A stretch of 64,000 nt of DNA from a virus. Positions within the stretch are counted from its first letter, which is position 1. Every line of letters starts with the position of its first letter. Position numbers and translations under genes: made by a program. Location of the stretch: positions 1 through 64,000 of the IMG/VR virus record IMGVR_UViG_3300044707_000140; one strand, written 5' to 3'. Of this stretch, positions 38,472 through 46,064 are shown in pieces. The notes below the pieces were generated by a model. That model ran no database searches. It worked only from the letters and a program-made list of their open reading frames with translations, and had not been told where the DNA came from.

Positions 38472-38738
38472 TTATCTAAATTTTAGAAGTTTAATTCTGC
38501 TGGCAATCATGTTCACAGTGAACGCAGCATTATAATTTGGATTGCAATATTTATATGTAAGAATTCTCCTGTAGTTCAGGAGATCCAACATTGTTCCACC
38601 AGGAACAGGTTGGTTTAGAATAAAGACAATATTATTGTACAGATTGCTTGCTAAGTCAGCTAACTTGCAGTCAATCTCAGCAATTAATGCTGGGATATTA
38701 GCACATTCTGGACAATTTGTAAGCCTGGGTGATAACAT
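38472..38738 (-). CDS. small hypothetical structural-block protein
   Basis: 88 residues, ending one base before the collar fibre gene starts. It has CPEC near the N-terminus, a helical segment with C24 (ALIAEIDCKLADLASNLYNN) and a C-terminal MIASRIKLLKFR. Its start overlaps the end of the 50-residue zinc protein by 41 bases in another frame. Position among fibre genes suggests a fibre-attachment or assembly role, but nothing in the sequence proves it. Confidence 0.55.
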   Translation of the reverse strand: MLSPRLTNCPECANIPALIAEIDCKLADLASNLYNNIVFILNQPVPGGTMLDLLNYRRILTYKYCNPNYNAAFTVNMIASRIKLLKFR

Positions 38739-38850
38739 TTGTTATAATTTTTTGTCCTTGTTTAGTGGCTGCATTGCACAGCCCACAAAGACCGTTAATC
38801 AATTGACATCCACACCCAACATTAGCTCCACAATTTCTACACTTTGCCAT
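38698..38850 (-). CDS. 50-residue Cys-rich zinc-binding protein
   Basis: ATG at 38850, one base after the stop of the preceding 187-residue gene; stop TAA at 38698-38700. Cysteines at 4, 7, 13, 15, 22 and 25 (CRNCGANVGCGCQLINGLC) form a likely zinc ribbon or double knuckle, followed by a short helical tail. The compact spacing and tight coupling to both neighbours argue that it is a real gene. Function is unknown; small proteins with this Cys pattern could stabilise fibre or neck structures. Confidence 0.65.
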   Translation of the reverse strand: MAKCRNCGANVGCGCQLINGLCGLCNAATKQGQKIITNVITQAYKLSRMC

Positions 38851-38851
38851 A

Positions 38852-39415
38852 TTAGTAAAAGTTTATTACGTAGTTATTTCCAGAGCAACCACAGTTATTT
38901 CTGAGGAAGTTGTCAAGCATTATGTCTGCCTGGTTATATAACCTCATCGCATCCTGTGTAGCGCAGTTGTTAGCTGCAGCTATAGATCCTTGAATGAAGA
39001 AATATATGGAAGTGAGGTTCACCTTTGCTTGTGTTTTAATAGCTCTATCACATTCCATCATATCAAGCTTCATGAATGCGCCATCAAACTTTTCTTGTAA
39101 TCTCTCAACACGCATAATTGACTTTTCTACAAAGTTTACATATGCAGGTGCCACTGAGTATTTTAGAAAATACACACCATCAGGAAGTGGTTGTTCCACA
39201 CCTGGTGCAGTGATACCCAAGTTTGAAGAGTTGAAAACATTAAAATCGTTAACGCTGAAAGGTCTAAATACAATACCAAAACCAGGAACATTAATCTCAA
39301 TAGTAGCTCCAGAAACAACAGGAGGGTTTGTAGGATAGACAGATGCATCAGCAACTCCCAACGTAAGTGTGTTATACGTAGGAATCACTAGTATGTCTAA
39401 TTTCAAGTCTGCCAT
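38852..39415 (-). CDS. conserved head/neck-region structural protein
   Basis: 187 residues. The N-terminal half looks beta-rich (LKLDILVIPTYNTLTLGVAD; GIVFRPFSVNDFNVFN; GVYFLKYSVAP). The C-terminal half is helical (VEKSIMRVERLQEKFDGAFM; AIKTQAKVNLTSIYFFIQGS) and ends with CGCSGNNYVINFY. The two-part architecture suggests a virion component that docks by a helical arm. It starts 16 bases after a terminator hairpin, so its expression depends on read-through from the strongly transcribed capsid region. Function unknown. Confidence 0.6.
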   Translation of the reverse strand: MADLKLDILVIPTYNTLTLGVADASVYPTNPPVVSGATIEINVPGFGIVFRPFSVNDFNVFNSSNLGITAPGVEQPLPDGVYFLKYSVAPAYVNFVEKSIMRVERLQEKFDGAFMKLDMMECDRAIKTQAKVNLTSIYFFIQGSIAAANNCATQDAMRLYNQADIMLDNFLRNNCGCSGNNYVINFY

Positions 39416-39431
39416 GTTGTTTTAAATAAAT

Positions 39432-39472
39432 AAGCCAGAGGATCTGAGTTTGTATCCTCTCACCTCTGGCTT
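39432..39472 (-). terminator. terminator/attenuator between capsid-region and fibre genes
   Basis: A perfect 10-bp stem AAGCCAGAGG/CCTCTGGCTT (39432-39441 with 39463-39472) followed on the minus strand by ATTTATTTAAAA. The next start codon is only 16 bases downstream and no promoter fits between, so it probably reduces rather than stops downstream expression. Confidence 0.75.
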
Positions 39473-39508
39473 AGGTTAATATAATATTTCTATGTCTCTA
39501 TCCTACTA

Positions 39509-40696
39509 TTACGGAATCAAAGTTGATGTAGTAGTAGTAGAAGGCCATACAGTGGTTGTGGTAGATGTAGTGGTGATACAAGAGTTATCAGCAGTTACAG
39601 TACCAAGACCAGCCTCAAGAACAGCCTCAATCAATCCACCAATTGGGTTCGCAGAACCATTGGATTGTGTTTGAGGAGTAGCAATGATTACAGTGCTGTC
39701 TTCAAAGATGTAGTCACCCCATTGATAAGTAGATTTGTCATAAGTGTTGAACTTGATGTAGTAAGTGTCATAAGTAACACCATCACTTACCCAGCTTTCA
39801 AAGTTCTCGTTATAACCATTCATTCTGTAGAGGTGCTTCAAATATCCAGCCTGATAGCTGTAGAAGTTCTTCTCCAATTGAGCAATCTCAGCAGAAGTAC
39901 CAACAGCGTAAGAAGAACGCTGAATGATTACAGGAACTGCTGCAGTGTTACAAGCATCAGCAACGATGAAGTCAGCTGTAGTTGCAGGTCCATTGATAAT
40001 GAACGTACGGAACCACATGCGGTCATACTCGAAAGGAAATGCTGCCACATCACAAGGCTGACCATATTTAGTAAGAGGCTTACCAGTGATACGGAGAACA
40101 GCGTTTTGGTCGTTACCAAGTCTCTGGAACTGATAGAAGTCAGAGAAAGTGATGTTGTCAGGGTTGTTACCAGGAGCCTGATACAGGAAGTGAAGGATGA
40201 TGTCATCGATCAAAGCAGGCACATCAACAGTAGTACAAGGATCACCACCACAATCGCAACAAGGTGCATTTACAGTTACTGAACGAGTGAAACCGTTGAA
40301 GTACAGAGTGTCTAAGTAGCTAGAGTGAGCACGCAAAGTTACAGTGATAACATCACCACACTGTACGTTCCAATCTCCAACATCTGTAATCTGAGTGATA
40401 GGAGTAGGGCAACCTTGCACCTTGTACCACTCAGTTACGTTGCTGTTGCAACCAGATCCTGAAGGACAACCTTTAATCTTATCAGAACGCTTAGAGCCTT
40501 GCAGATAAGTGTTAGTACGGCCCTGCGCAACATAGAAATAAGGAGCAGCAGCGATGTTACCAGCTGTTGCAAGAGTGTAGTCATTGCGGAATATACCCAC
40601 CTGACCTGCTGTTAAATCTTGCGTAGATCCAGAGCTAGGGAGCGCAGTTTGCCCTACTGGTACTACGAACAGCGTAGTTAATGAAAAATCAGCCAT
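39509..40696 (-). CDS. abundant virion protein, candidate capsid auxiliary/decoration protein
   Basis: 395 residues. It begins ADFSLTTLFVVPVGQTALPS and has many beta-type segments and Cys pairs (CCDCGGDPC near the middle). Its last ~25 residues are TTTSTTTTVWPSTTTTSTLI, a short version of the poly-Thr tails of the fibre genes. Codon choice is even and similar to that of the capsid gene, and a strong terminator follows, both suggesting high expression. crAss-like phages carry an auxiliary capsid protein in this zone; I infer that role but a major tail-ring component remains possible. Confidence 0.55.
   Translation of the reverse strand: MADFSLTTLFVVPVGQTALPSSGSTQDLTAGQVGIFRNDYTLATAGNIAAAPYFYVAQGRTNTYLQGSKRSDKIKGCPSGSGCNSNVTEWYKVQGCPTPITQITDVGDWNVQCGDVITVTLRAHSSYLDTLYFNGFTRSVTVNAPCCDCGGDPCTTVDVPALIDDIILHFLYQAPGNNPDNITFSDFYQFQRLGNDQNAVLRITGKPLTKYGQPCDVAAFPFEYDRMWFRTFIINGPATTADFIVADACNTAAVPVIIQRSSYAVGTSAEIAQLEKNFYSYQAGYLKHLYRMNGYNENFESWVSDGVTYDTYYIKFNTYDKSTYQWGDYIFEDSTVIIATPQTQSNGSANPIGGLIEAVLEAGLGTVTADNSCITTTSTTTTVWPSTTTTSTLIP
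39520..39573 (+). repeat. short Thr-coding tract
   Basis: GTN-rich plus-strand tract encoding the poly-Thr C-terminus of the 395-residue protein, the fourth late gene bearing this low-complexity type. Confidence 0.7.
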
Positions 40697-40724
40697 TTTG
40701 TTTTATTTTAGGTGATTAAAAAAT

Positions 40725-41456
40725 CTATTCGTTTGTCTGTATCCTGAATTGTGCACTTTGAACAGCAGATTGGTTCTCAGTGTACATTGCAAGGTTTTGT
40801 ACTGTTAAGTCTAACAGCTCATCCTCCAGATATAGTTCAAGTTCGCAGTCTTGATCAAATGATGGTTCTCCATCTAGCATGATATATCCTGTCTTATTTA
40901 TATACAAAGGATAACGCATGTAGGACATGTAAATCTTGCTCGGAGTGAAGGTACCATCAGTGAAGATGGATATTTCATCTGTAGAGAGGAAGTTGAAAGT
41001 CTCTTGATATTCAAAAGAAGGCTTGTAGTGATCATTGTTCAGAATGAACTGTAAGTCACCATGTTTAGCCAAGTCTCTGTTAATCCAGATCTTTCTATCC
41101 TTACACACCCCTTTGTCAGCTAGTACATATGCATCAATATAGAACATGTACTTAGGAACAAGTAGGTGCAGATTAGCAAACCATTGATTTAGTTCAGCGT
41201 TCTTGAGAGTGAGAGCAAGAGGTTGATTGTTATACGTGACCACTAAGCTTTGGAGGTCCTCATAACGCTTCTTGAAAGCATCGAGACCCATTCCACTTAT
41301 TACACTAAAACCATCAACCTTTTGTTTTATCAGCTTAATCTGGGCCTCATTGAGAGCCAGAATTTTATCTTCTAAGTTTATCTGCTGGTGTATATTGGTC
41401 GATAGTTTATTTAGTTTTTGGTCAATCTTATATAATAAACTATCTACTGGTATCAT
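40725..41456 (-). CDS. ring/connector-like protein
   Basis: 243 residues, overlapping the upstream gene by four bases (ATGA type). The N-terminal ~60 residues are helical (LLYKIDQKLNKLSTNIHQQI; LALNEAQIKLIKQKV), the middle is beta/alpha with many Tyr, and the C-terminus is a helical tail (EDELLDLTVQNLAMYTENQ). The same plan appears in the 242-residue protein at 34051. Its place right after the capsid genes fits a head-completion ring under the portal. No enzyme motif is visible; the assignment is by architecture and order. Confidence 0.5.
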   Translation of the reverse strand: MIPVDSLLYKIDQKLNKLSTNIHQQINLEDKILALNEAQIKLIKQKVDGFSVISGMGLDAFKKRYEDLQSLVVTYNNQPLALTLKNAELNQWFANLHLLVPKYMFYIDAYVLADKGVCKDRKIWINRDLAKHGDLQFILNNDHYKPSFEYQETFNFLSTDEISIFTDGTFTPSKIYMSYMRYPLYINKTGYIMLDGEPSFDQDCELELYLEDELLDLTVQNLAMYTENQSAVQSAQFRIQTNE

Positions 41457-42421
41457 ACTGCAGCTAATTTCTTAGATTTCAACTTACCTTCGAGAGTCAA
41501 GAGCAAGTCTTGGTTATCATCGTCAGCAAGCAGTTTAATTAAATCATCTTCATCCTTAGCTACTTCAAACTCACCTTCATAAATCTTACCATTTGGTCGA
41601 GCTCTATAAATAGAATGTGTAAGAGCTTGTTTCACTAAGTCTTTGATATGGAGTAAGTTATCCTTCATATCTGCGAAGCGTGTGAACACTTCAACAGGAT
41701 TTAACCCTTGATACTTACCGTTTTTAAACTCGGTTTGTTTGAGGACATTATCTACAAGATTGTAAACAGCTTCCTCTTTAGTATCATCAGTTACAGGTAA
41801 TCCCAACAAGCGTGCCACTTTTCTTTTTCTCTCAGGGGTCATATTGTCAAACTTGACAATAGCCTTATTGATAAGTTGCTTCTTCTTGAACATCACTGCG
41901 TTCTCAATATCCTCGTCAGCCACATAAAACTGTGTATCTGCAGGAAATTCACCACGCTCCCAAGCTTGATAAGAACTTGCAATTGTGGGGTGAACACGCA
42001 ACCAAGAGAAAGCTATTTCCTGAAGAGGAATAGAAAGATCAAAGAAGTTGTCTCCATCTAGCAGCTTTACAGGCTGAACGTGCAAAGTGTCATTTGTAGA
42101 TGTGGACATTCCATAGTTCCAGAAATTAGAACGAGGACCTAGATCAACATCTCCTAAAGCAGCTTGTAACTTGTCTCTTAAAGCTGTTACACGTTCAGTC
42201 TCCATTTCTCTCTCTAGAGGATCAGAGATTCTGCGTATGTAAGCAGCATCAGGATCAATACCTGTGCGGTATTTACCATCAAGTTCTTTGTAAGGATACT
42301 TAAATACCCCTGTTCCAGGGATACGTGTAAGCCCTCTTAAAGACAGGCCACCTTGCATTGTTTGAAGTTGTGAGTTATTATACTCCTTCTTAAGTGTTGA
42401 GATTTTACCTAACTTACCCAT
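41453..42421 (-). CDS. capsid-adjacent conserved protein
   Basis: 322 residues when started at the ATG at 42421. I prefer this start to upstream ones because its leader (ACCAAATAAATAAACTACAT) closely matches that of the scaffold-like gene (ACCAATAAAAAACAACTACAT), and the preceding bases form hairpins. Residues 34-40 (IPGTGVF) faintly echo the IPG..GF start of the capsid protein. The C-terminal part is helical and charged (FADMKDNLLHIKDLVKQALT; LLLTLEGKLKSKKLAAV). It directly follows the capsid gene, so I infer a head protein or assembly factor; its specific role is unknown. Confidence 0.6.
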   Translation of the reverse strand: MGKLGKISTLKKEYNNSQLQTMQGGLSLRGLTRIPGTGVFKYPYKELDGKYRTGIDPDAAYIRRISDPLEREMETERVTALRDKLQAALGDVDLGPRSNFWNYGMSTSTNDTLHVQPVKLLDGDNFFDLSIPLQEIAFSWLRVHPTIASSYQAWERGEFPADTQFYVADEDIENAVMFKKKQLINKAIVKFDNMTPERKRKVARLLGLPVTDDTKEEAVYNLVDNVLKQTEFKNGKYQGLNPVEVFTRFADMKDNLLHIKDLVKQALTHSIYRARPNGKIYEGEFEVAKDEDDLIKLLADDDNQDLLLTLEGKLKSKKLAAV

Positions 42422-42457
42422 ATGTAGTTTATTTATTTGGTTTATTAGCAGAGATGT

Positions 42458-42592
42458 GAGGACCGAACCTCGCAGCAATTGGGAGACACCCCAATTCTCA
42501 CCTCTGTAGTTTGAGAAGAGCTCCCCCACTCTGAAGTGGGGGGTATTCTCTCCTCGGTAGTTTATAAGAACAGCGTATAGCTGTATTCTTAT
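42458..42592 (-). other. array of four RNA hairpins downstream of the capsid gene
   Basis: In the 170-base gap after the capsid stop, four stems occur in series: ATAAGAA/TTCTTAT with an inner CAGC/GCTG (42564-42592), CCCCCACT/AGTGGGGG (42523-42542), AATTGGG/CCCAATT (42477-42496) and GAGG/CCTC (42458-42471). Two near-copies of ATTCTCnCCTCnGTAGTTT (plus strand, 42494 and 42545) lie between them. None has a clear U-tract, so I read this as mRNA stabilising or processing structure rather than a simple terminator. Confidence 0.65.
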
Positions 42593-44145
42593 TAGAACTG
42601 TGGAATTTCTTCAATAAGAACTGTACGAGACAAGTCCTCAATGAATACATCACAACGATCCTTCATCCAGATTTCATATCCTGGGAATTTGTTCGCAGAG
42701 CTCATACCCTGAGACTTAGCAAAGCCTAAGTGGTGGCGAGTTCCATCGATATATCCCCAAGTCATAGAAGGTGCACCCTTCATACGAACTTCACGGATGT
42801 TGTTAACCATAGAGCCATCAGACATTGGAGATACGTCGAACACCATGAATACAGGTGTAGACTTCTTGTTCTGTCCAAATTCTAGGTTAGATTGAGGAAG
42901 GTCAAGTTCTTTCAGGTGAATCAGTTCAACACGACCAGTCTCACGAGTTACCATTGCATCGAATGCAAAGTTGTAAGTGATGTGTTGTCCTTCGCCCTGC
43001 AGGTAACGGTTTCCGCTATCAGCTATGAAGCTAAGACCACTGTTCAAAGCGTCTGTCTTCAAAGCTTGTTGGAACACGTCAAAACCTGCTTCGTTAGTAT
43101 ACATTTTAACACGACGGTCTTTAACATCCACACGACGATAGAACAGGTCACCAAACACAGAACGGATCAGGTTGGCAGTAAATTCACCACGGTTGTATTG
43201 AACCAGGTTACCGTTGTTACGCATGCGGTGGTAAACACCAGCAGAAGTACGCTTAAGTTCTTGCTTGCTACCGTTAGTCTTAACAGTACCAGGACGAGAC
43301 CAAATCATACGCTTAACTTTCAACTCAAGCATAGATTTACGCATCCAGAACTCAATAAATGGCTCCCATTTAACATCGTTACGAGTTAAAGGAAGTTGGT
43401 TACGACGCTGAGGTGCATATACAAGGATATCCAAAGGACGTCCTGCAGAGTCACGCATCATTTTGTCATCAGCCCACTCAGTGATTTTGTGCTCAAAACC
43501 ATATGCAGAACCTAAAGATTCAAACATTGTGATTTGCTCACCCAAACGAGGAAGACCTAACAAATCTTGATCGAACTCACCAATTGCAGCATCAACCAAC
43601 TCAAGCTCGATACCTACTTGTAAGAAAGTAGAGCTAACGAAATCTACAGTTGGGTTGTCTGTAACCAAAGTGAAGCTATAAAGGAATCCCATGTTCCAAG
43701 GAATTGGGTCCTTAATAACGTAGAAACGAGGACCATACTGACGGCTACCAACAGAAACGATTGCGTTCTTAGAGAACTCGTTTGTGTCAAGTACCAATTG
43801 GAACTCTTGTCCATCGATACCAGGCTTGCTCAACTCAAGAGTTGAGTTAGGTACATCGATGATTTTGGGGAATTTGTAGGGAACAGCTACTTGCCATTTC
43901 CAAGCATCGCTATTATTATCAATGTAATAAGGCGTGCTTTTGTTGATCATGTCAAGGAAGTCATTGCTGTACAGAGAGCTCTGCGTATAGAGACTGATGA
44001 TCTTCTTGTCGTAATCAGCAGGCTCAGTTGAGTGAAAGCTCTCCAGGTGGTTAGCGTCAGTTAGCTTACCTACAGCACGCTTGTCCATAGAAGCGACACG
44101 AGCATACGTGAAGCCAGTTAGACCTGGGATTGTTTGAATTGCCAT
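42592..44145 (-). CDS. major capsid protein (HK97-fold candidate)
   Basis: 517 residues, close to the usual size of crAss-like major capsid proteins, placed right after the scaffold-like gene and downstream of portal and TerL. The N-terminus IPGLTGFTYARVAS contains a peptide repeated in the cargo-associated protein at 25894. The body has even codon use and mixed alpha/beta segments (GFLYSFTLVTDNPTVDFVSS; WADDKMMRDSAGRPLDILVY) and ends EDLSRTVLIEEIPQF. An unusual hairpin array follows the stop. It should build the icosahedral shell. I do not see a cleaved prohead region within it. Confidence 0.75.
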   Translation of the reverse strand: MAIQTIPGLTGFTYARVASMDKRAVGKLTDANHLESFHSTEPADYDKKIISLYTQSSLYSNDFLDMINKSTPYYIDNNSDAWKWQVAVPYKFPKIIDVPNSTLELSKPGIDGQEFQLVLDTNEFSKNAIVSVGSRQYGPRFYVIKDPIPWNMGFLYSFTLVTDNPTVDFVSSTFLQVGIELELVDAAIGEFDQDLLGLPRLGEQITMFESLGSAYGFEHKITEWADDKMMRDSAGRPLDILVYAPQRRNQLPLTRNDVKWEPFIEFWMRKSMLELKVKRMIWSRPGTVKTNGSKQELKRTSAGVYHRMRNNGNLVQYNRGEFTANLIRSVFGDLFYRRVDVKDRRVKMYTNEAGFDVFQQALKTDALNSGLSFIADSGNRYLQGEGQHITYNFAFDAMVTRETGRVELIHLKELDLPQSNLEFGQNKKSTPVFMVFDVSPMSDGSMVNNIREVRMKGAPSMTWGYIDGTRHHLGFAKSQGMSSANKFPGYEIWMKDRCDVFIEDLSRTVLIEEIPQF

Positions 44146-44173
44146 TTTTTATTCTTTTGTGTTTATGAAAAAA

Positions 44174-45466
44174 TTATAAAAACCATGAATTTTGTTTAGA
44201 AGGCTGAGAGCCACCGCTAGTTGTTGACTTAGTTTTAGTCACCTGTCTAGCCACTTCCCCAAACAGCTCGTTTGATTTCTTAGAAACGCCTGTTCTTTGG
44301 ATGGTAGATAGTGTAGGATCTTTTTCTAAGATCTTCAGTAGCAGTGCAACCTTCACTTTGGTTGCATGGTTTTCAGGTCTTTTCAACTCTAAGATGGTCT
44401 TATCGAAATCTGTGAGAGTTTCTCCTGTTGCTGTCTTATACTTATCTACCAGCAGGAAGTCTTGTAGTTCGTTGGCCAACTTAGGGTTGATGGGTATTCC
44501 GTCAAACTCCTTGGATTTCAGCTTATCCTGAAGGACTTGCTGAACGTTATTAATATACTGATTCTTTACAGCTTGTTTCTGTTGTAGCTCCACCTCAGCC
44601 TTTTGCTCCATTTGGGCAAGTTTCTGGGCTTCCTTCTTAACCAACACCTTGTGGTGTTTTGTTGCTACACTTTCTAAATCACCGTAGTTTTTGAGTCTTT
44701 CAACCTCTGTGTTGATGTCTTCAGGCTCAAATCCTTGATCAGCTAGAGCTTGCTTAATGACTGACACTTGATTATTCTCTTGTGACAAGTCCATATCAGC
44801 GAAGCTTACAACATTGTTATATGTACCAAAGTATTCCTTTGGATTAACACCTTTTACGAATATAGCATCGAACGCTTGTTGATAATCTTCACCAAACTGA
44901 CCAATGAAGTTTTGTACCATTTCAACAGCTCCTTTCTTCTTCTCACTTTGGAAGCGTTCAAGGAACTCTTCAGGAGTGGATATACTTACATCTTCTTCAT
45001 CCTCATCCTGTGAAAACACACCAAGTTTGAAGAGGTCGCGGGACAGAGCTGTAAATTGACTCACTTGCTCATCTCCACCTTCTGCATCATCTGTTTCTTC
45101 AGCAGCAGGTTTAGCTTCAGCAACAGGAGCTGCGGGAGCTTTCTTCTTAACTGGTTGAGGATCAGCTTCTTCTGCATTATCCTCATCCCCAGCATTATCT
45201 CCCAAGAAGCTAGAAATCAGGTCTTGACCTGAAAGTTCTTTACCATCTTCTTTAGGAACAATCTCCTTTCCTTTTGGAACATCTGGTTTTGGATCTGCAG
45301 TGGGGGGTGTAGCCTCTTTTACAATCTCCTGAAGTTGATCAGGACTGCTTGTAGAAGTTTCAGGAGCTAAAAGGTCATTAAGAAGCTCCGTACCACCAGG
45401 ACCCATTTCCATAGTGTTCTCAATACTAAAGTTGCCAAACGATGGCGTATCAAGGTTCTCAGCCAT
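44174..45466 (-). CDS. scaffold-like head protein
   Basis: 430 residues. The first ~170 are acidic and low complexity (NAGDEDNAEEADPQ; SQDEDEEDVSIST), with Ala/Pro/Lys stretches. Then come long helices with coiled-coil character (KEAQKLAQMEQKAEVELQQK; AVKNQYINNVQQVLQDKLKS) and a Ser/Gly-rich tail. Acidic, helical, disordered proteins immediately upstream of the capsid gene are typical of scaffolds that guide shell assembly. A sigma-A-like promoter starts 31 bases before this gene, so scaffold and capsid are co-transcribed. Confidence 0.65.
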   Translation of the reverse strand: MAENLDTPSFGNFSIENTMEMGPGGTELLNDLLAPETSTSSPDQLQEIVKEATPPTADPKPDVPKGKEIVPKEDGKELSGQDLISSFLGDNAGDEDNAEEADPQPVKKKAPAAPVAEAKPAAEETDDAEGGDEQVSQFTALSRDLFKLGVFSQDEDEEDVSISTPEEFLERFQSEKKKGAVEMVQNFIGQFGEDYQQAFDAIFVKGVNPKEYFGTYNNVVSFADMDLSQENNQVSVIKQALADQGFEPEDINTEVERLKNYGDLESVATKHHKVLVKKEAQKLAQMEQKAEVELQQKQAVKNQYINNVQQVLQDKLKSKEFDGIPINPKLANELQDFLLVDKYKTATGETLTDFDKTILELKRPENHATKVKVALLLKILEKDPTLSTIQRTGVSKKSNELFGEVARQVTKTKSTTSGGSQPSKQNSWFL

Positions 45467-45497
45467 ATGTAGTTGTTTTTTATTGGTTTATGAAACG

Positions 45498-45528
45498 TAA
45501 AAGTATATAATAGCTATTGAATAACAAA
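45498..45528 (-). promoter_or_regulatory. Bacteroidota sigma-A-like promoter for scaffold-capsid operon
   Basis: Minus strand: TTTG, 19 bases, TACTTTTA. The -33 box and the spacing are exact and the -7 box has one mismatch at its last base. It lies 31 bases before the scaffold ATG, with an A-rich leader lacking a Shine-Dalgarno. Confidence 0.75.
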
Positions 45529-45529
45529 G

Positions 45530-45592
45530 AGTTAGATGGCTATATAGACCATTTTCATGGATAATATAGCATTAATGTTTTTTACTCTAACT
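45530..45592. promoter_or_regulatory. nested dyad upstream of scaffold-capsid promoter
   Basis: Outer arms AGTTAGA/TCTAACT (45530-45536 with 45586-45592), inner arms GCTATAT/ATATAGC and a central CCAT/ATGG. It could be a transcription terminator for the portal-side genes or an operator. GCTATATAG and ATATAGCATTAAT recur upstream of an early gene at 53705-53731. Confidence 0.5.
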
Positions 45593-45595
45593 AAA

Positions 45596-45850
45596 TCACT
45601 TTAATTCTACCCATCTAAAACCAAGTTTCCACAGAAATCTGGCTGTCTTGGAGGACTCTTTACTAACCTTTGTCTCGCTCCAGTCAGGGTGTTTTAAGTG
45701 AAAATGCTCATGTAGGGCGGTGAGTAAATACCTATAACCACTAAGTCTTACATCTAATTCTATCTTGTTCTTATCATCCCAGGCTAGTCCATGAGCTTTT
45801 TCTCTGCCTAGTTTACGATGCTCTACCTTATGTGGGTTTGTTATTTCCAT
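45596..45850 (-). CDS. small HExxH zincin-like protein
   Basis: 84 residues from the ATG at 45850; an upstream in-frame TTG is less likely. Residues 47-51 are HEHFH, followed by LKHPDWSET, so two or three His plus a later acidic residue could bind zinc as in minimal WLM/SprT-like metallopeptidases. The rest is basic (ARFLWKLGFRWVELK at the end). It overlaps the preceding 78-residue gene by 23 bases and sits between portal and scaffold, exactly where many phages place the prohead maturation protease. I infer a candidate maturation peptidase, but its tiny size leaves room for a non-enzymatic zinc protein. Confidence 0.6.
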   Translation of the reverse strand: MEITNPHKVEHRKLGREKAHGLAWDDKNKIELDVRLSGYRYLLTALHEHFHLKHPDWSETKVSKESSKTARFLWKLGFRWVELK

Positions 45851-46064
45851 ATTGACTTGCTTCAAATATTTCTTTAAGAGCCTGATAAGTAATTAATAAT
45901 GACATCTTTTTTATTCCACTCACCATCTCAACCTCTTCTTCAGACAACAAAACAGTGTCCATGTCCTCAACAACACCCATTGCTTGTATACAGGCTGTAA
46001 TGTCCTCATGAGGTGTTGGATCAAACTCCATGATGTCATTATCTAATATCTCGTTGATATCCAT
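45828..46064 (-). CDS. small acidic hypothetical protein
   Basis: 78 residues, overlapping the portal stop by one base. Acidic N-terminal two thirds (ILDNDIMEFDPTPHEDITAC; DMDTVLLSEEEVEMV) and a helical C-terminus (SLLITYQALKEIFEASQYGN). No recognised motif. Translational coupling between portal and the HExxH protein suggests a head-assembly accessory, possibly a partner of the small zincin. Confidence 0.55.
   Translation of the reverse strand: MDINEILDNDIMEFDPTPHEDITACIQAMGVVEDMDTVLLSEEEVEMVSGIKKMSLLITYQALKEIFEASQYGNNKPT

Noticed and set aside
42458-42496. T-arm-like GAGGTTCGGTCCTC suggesting a tRNA
   Set aside because: The loop is not TTCRANN, and no acceptor, D or anticodon stems can be folded around it; it is one of a series of simple hairpins.
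42422-42529. Upstream start at 42529 for the capsid-adjacent protein
   Set aside because: The extra 36 codons cover the hairpin region, while the ATG at 42421 has a leader nearly identical to that of the scaffold gene.
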